Shown: positions 61,422 to 64,000 of the stretch, in pieces | Layout: each line of letters starts with the position of its first letter | Position numbering within the stretch: the stretch's first letter is position 1 | Assembly (NCBI RefSeq): GCF_000176035.2 | Contig: NC_015675.1 | Coordinates: 5,150,001 to 5,214,000 of the forward strand | DNA length: 64,000 nucleotides | Origin: Mesorhizobium opportunistum WSM2075 | Lineage (GTDB): Bacteria > Pseudomonadota > Alphaproteobacteria > Rhizobiales > Rhizobiaceae | Direction of reading: 5' to 3' | Translations under genes and position numbers: made by a program | The notes under the pieces: generated by a model | What the model saw: only the letters and a program-made list of their open reading frames with translations | Database searches by the model: none | Told to the model about the DNA's origin: nothing

Positions 61422-63776
61422 ATGGGCGGTCGATTGCTGGCGGTTTCTTGCGGGTCCTGGCTGGGCAGAGTCCTGGCCGGGTTGGCGATCTTTGCTGTCA
61501 CGCTTCTTGCCGAGCCGATCGGCGCGAGCGGCCAGGAAGTGGAAACGGTGCGCATCGCCACCTTCAACGCCTATCTGCTGTCGCCGATCTTCAAATGCGC
61601 CAATCCGAACTTCGCCGATTGCCTCATCCAGATCCACGGCCAGACCGAAAAACAGGCCAAGCATCTCGCCGAGACCATTCTCAAGGACACCGACCGCTTC
61701 GACATCATCGCCATCAACGAGGCCTGGGACGAGGACGCCAAGCAGATCCTCATCGACAGGCTGACGCCGGTCTATCCGAACTTCGTGCGCAAGATCGACG
61801 CCGCGCTCTTGAAGGTGCGGCCGCAGGCCATCGTCGATGCCATCACCAGCCTCGATCCGGCGGCGGCCATAGCCATCTATGGCGAGCCGATCGAGAAGAT
61901 CGACGGCGAGGACAGCGGCCTGATGTTCTTCGCCAAAAAGGACTTCAAGTTCCTGCCGCTGCCCGACGACACCTTCAAATGGGGCAAGAACGACGGCGAG
62001 ACACTGGATGCCGCGACCGACGAGGTCGGCTTCACGCTCTACGATCATTGCGGCGGCGTCGACTGCCTGTCCGGCAAGGGCGCGGCGATCGTGCGACTGC
62101 TCCACCAGCCCTCGCAAAGCAATTACACGGTCGTCTTCACCCATGCCCAGGCCGACTATTTCGACAAGAGCCCGCCCGAGCTTCACGCCGACGCCCGCGA
62201 TGCGCAGTTCGACCAGGTCCAGAAGCTGATCGAGACGACGCTGTCGCCGCTGACGGCAGCGCAGCGCAAGCGCGAACGGGTGCTGGTGATGGGCGACCTC
62301 AACGTGCCGCTGTTCCACCAGCCGATGGGCGAATGGGCGCGCCGCTTCGCCAGTCCCGGCAAATACTGGACATCCAAGCACTATGACAGCTGGGCAGCGA
62401 CCAACCGTGCCGACCCCGGCATCTCCAACTACATCGACGGCGAGCGCTACGATTATATCCTCGCCGCGCCGCAGCCTTATCTGAGCGGCGGCATCGAAGG
62501 ACCGATCTGCGTCCAGCATGTCACCATCCCGGTCGATTTCGTCAACCTCGAGAGCGACCACAATCTTTTGACCGCCGACCTCAATCTCGGCAACAATTTC
62601 TGCCATCCGGGCATTGCCTACCAAGTCGACCTGAAGTCGAAGAAGGGGCCCGACGGCAAGCCGCAGGCCGAGGAGGTGATCGATTTCAGGAACGGCCAGG
62701 ACGTCACCCAGATCCGCTTTCCGGGTTCGATGCAGTGGTTCCACGTCGTGCGCCAGGATGCGGGCAGCTATTCGATCGGCGCCGACAATCCGGGCGTCAA
62801 CATCGACATCTACCAGCCGTCCAACATGACGACGCCGATCTCCAGCTATTACGGCGACACCAGGACGATCCAAGACGGCGAGCAGACCTTCACCGTCCAC
62901 ACCTATGCGCTGCCCAAGGAGTTCTTCATCCGCATCACCGGCAAGGACCGCGACTGGCGAGGCAATTATGCGCTGCTGGTGCGCCGCCATACCTGTGCGA
63001 CCAAGGAAGAGGCCTGCCCGCTGCAGCCTGGCGAGCCGCCGCAGTTCGCCTCGCTCACGGAAGCCGGCAGCCTGCTCGGCAGCCAGGACGAAGCCTGGTT
63101 CCGTTTCGACGTCGTCGGCCAGGCCGACAGCGGCGCCGACCAGACCGTCACGCTGACCGCCGACGGCTTGCCCGACCCGAACGGCTACAAGGCGACGCTG
63201 GAGGAGTTCGACAACCCGCATGGCGGCGAACCCCCAATCGCTATTTCCGGCAGCAGCCGCATCGTCAGCGACGCCATGGGCGACGGCACGCGTGGCTATC
63301 TGGTCATCCACCAGGCCGCGGCTGGAAACCAGCCGGTGCGGGTGCGCGCCTCCATGCAGACCACGGTGCGCAATCTCGAGATGAAGGCGCTGATCTGCGA
63401 GGACGAGACCAATCCGGAATTCGGCTCCGACGACATCTTCACGCAACTGTCGATCGACAGCCGCACCATCCGTTTTCCGGCTTCAGGCGAGGTGGAGTTC
63501 GACTGCGACGACTCCGCCGACCAGAAGGATTGGGCGACGCGGTTCGGCAGCTCGAACCTTACCTTCGTCGACCATGCCGGACTTAAGGTGTTCGAGCAGG
63601 ACGACACCAGCCCGGACGACCCCAGCCATGTCAGGGATTTTCCCGACCTGCCGGTCGGCGCCAGCTCGATCGACGGCGTGCGCACCCCGCTGATCTGGAA
63701 ATTCGAGGGCGGCCGCTACCGGCTCAACTACGAACTGACGATGCGCAAGAACGAACCCGTGGCGGCCGCGCCCTAG
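61422..63776 (+). CDS. Secreted endonuclease/exonuclease/phosphatase-family protein with long C-terminal region
   Basis: A 784-residue protein with a signal peptide (RVLAGLAIFAVTLLAEPIGA). The first ~390 mature residues are an endonuclease/exonuclease/phosphatase domain: IATFNAYLLSP, IIAINEAWDEDAKQ, VLVMGDLNVPL, LESDHNLLTADL, resembling bacterial sphingomyelinases or DNase I-like enzymes. A metal site (Glu, Asp, Asn, Asp-His) is present. The C-terminal ~380 residues contain two repeats of PPC-like beta domains (QDVTQIRFPGSMQWFHVVRQ; SLLGSQDEAWFRFDVVGQAD). The ATG at 61422 is chosen; a GTG at 61404 is an alternative. It is probably an extracellular phosphodiesterase; the substrate is unknown. 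Confidence 0.88.
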   Translation: MGGRLLAVSCGSWLGRVLAGLAIFAVTLLAEPIGASGQEVETVRIATFNAYLLSPIFKCANPNFADCLIQIHGQTEKQAKHLAETILKDTDRFDIIAINEAWDEDAKQILIDRLTPVYPNFVRKIDAALLKVRPQAIVDAITSLDPAAAIAIYGEPIEKIDGEDSGLMFFAKKDFKFLPLPDDTFKWGKNDGETLDAATDEVGFTLYDHCGGVDCLSGKGAAIVRLLHQPSQSNYTVVFTHAQADYFDKSPPELHADARDAQFDQVQKLIETTLSPLTAAQRKRERVLVMGDLNVPLFHQPMGEWARRFASPGKYWTSKHYDSWAATNRADPGISNYIDGERYDYILAAPQPYLSGGIEGPICVQHVTIPVDFVNLESDHNLLTADLNLGNNFCHPGIAYQVDLKSKKGPDGKPQAEEVIDFRNGQDVTQIRFPGSMQWFHVVRQDAGSYSIGADNPGVNIDIYQPSNMTTPISSYYGDTRTIQDGEQTFTVHTYALPKEFFIRITGKDRDWRGNYALLVRRHTCATKEEACPLQPGEPPQFASLTEAGSLLGSQDEAWFRFDVVGQADSGADQTVTLTADGLPDPNGYKATLEEFDNPHGGEPPIAISGSSRIVSDAMGDGTRGYLVIHQAAAGNQPVRVRASMQTTVRNLEMKALICEDETNPEFGSDDIFTQLSIDSRTIRFPASGEVEFDCDDSADQKDWATRFGSSNLTFVDHAGLKVFEQDDTSPDDPSHVRDFPDLPVGASSIDGVRTPLIWKFEGGRYRLNYELTMRKNEPVAAAP

Positions 63777-63824
63777 CAAAGCCGAGGTCGAGCCGCCTCC
63801 TGTCGATTGATCGATTCCCAAAAA

Positions 63825-63848
63825 ACAAGGCCCCTTGCGGGGCCTTGT
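63825..63848. terminator. Hairpin terminator, bidirectional
   Basis: The perfect 10-base stem ACAAGGCCCC and GGGGCCTTGT with loop TTGC follows the phosphodiesterase gene. The A-run before it (63819-63825) becomes a U-run on the minus strand, so it fits best as the terminator of the gene entering from the right edge. Confidence 0.8.
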
Positions 63849-63877
63849 CGCGACACCTTCGATTGCAGAGCCCTGCC

Positions 63878-64000
63878 CTACTTCCCAGCCATCGCCTTGG
63901 CGTTCTCCGGCGTGATCGCAGTGGTGTCCACCGTCACCGTCGGCTCCACCGAGGTCGCGCAATCGAGCAGGATCTTCTTCGACATCTCGATCGCTTCCTT
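63878..64000 (-). CDS. C-terminal end of a sugar-type ABC substrate-binding protein (cut by window edge)
   Basis: Only the last 40 residues are inside the window: KEAIEMSKKILLDCATSVEP, TVTVDTTAITPENAKAMAGK, then a stop. The ending resembles that of periplasmic sugar-binding proteins of the RbsB/ChvE type. The identity is tentative because the rest of the gene lies beyond base 64000. Confidence 0.5.
   Translation of the reverse strand, partial: KEAIEMSKKILLDCATSVEPTVTVDTTAITPENAKAMAGK

Overview
The window looks like chromosome from an alphaproteobacterium of the Rhizobiales, most likely Mesorhizobium or a close relative. This is inferred from high GC, rhizobial gene orders (pmbA-cysQ-DUF4170-acyltransferase-waaA-lpxK), the DUF2093 and DUF4170 families, a MutL carrying its own endonuclease motif, and the short palindromic repeats scattered between genes. 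I saw no rRNA, tRNA or CRISPR array. No database search was possible, so family calls rest on motifs and recall.

1-8.9 kb: the 3'-truncated gene of a Tat-exported solute-binding protein, an MttB-family methyltransferase that does not use pyrrolysine, a divergent LysR regulator, mutL, a divergent EamA exporter/LysR pair, and two small proteins. 9-14.7 kb: a minus-strand envelope cluster covering lipid A 4'-kinase, Kdo transferase, a DUF374 acyltransferase, DUF4170, CysQ and PmbA. 14.8-18.7 kb: a VOC protein, the divergent epmA/efp pair that modifies and makes EF-P, a lower-GC HNH endonuclease and a RibD-like reductase. 18.7-30 kb: patatin plus an M16 peptidase pair (one active, one lacking the zinc site), rsmD, a repeat-rich RluB-type pseudouridine synthase, tadA, a lipoprotein and ileS.

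30-42.4 kb: an outer-membrane MipA-like protein, small membrane proteins, ribF with a HAD phosphatase, two tandem paralogous VWA/TadG-like secreted proteins, a LysE exporter, a dienelactone-hydrolase-like enzyme, DUF2189, and a TetR/membrane-protein pair. 42.4-45.3 kb is a looser accessory stretch: a CAP lipoprotein, a Tat-exported cupin-like protein, an ArsR regulator, and two short paralogous proteins of unknown function on either side of it.

45.3-53.5 kb has two regulated transport systems. The first is marR-emrA-emrB, driven by a promoter whose spacer holds a palindrome and whose start codon falls at the predicted transcription start. The second is a textbook cobalamin riboswitch followed by DUF1636, an ABC ATPase, a binding protein and a FecCD permease; the 3' end of the permease gene is partly duplicated downstream, next to a 42-residue peptide gene. 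53.5-64 kb has an autotransporter split by a frameshift, an NTF2-like protein, a winged-helix/TPR regulator with two pairs of direct repeats upstream, an integrase remnant, a predicted aminopeptidase, a large secreted endonuclease/exonuclease/phosphatase protein, and the tail of another ABC binding protein.

I did not find one clearly new multi-gene system. The least explained items are the paralogous small-protein pair around arsR, the peptide gene beside the duplicated permease tail, the structured emrA-emrB spacer, and the Zur-like palindrome upstream of the cobalamin riboswitch.
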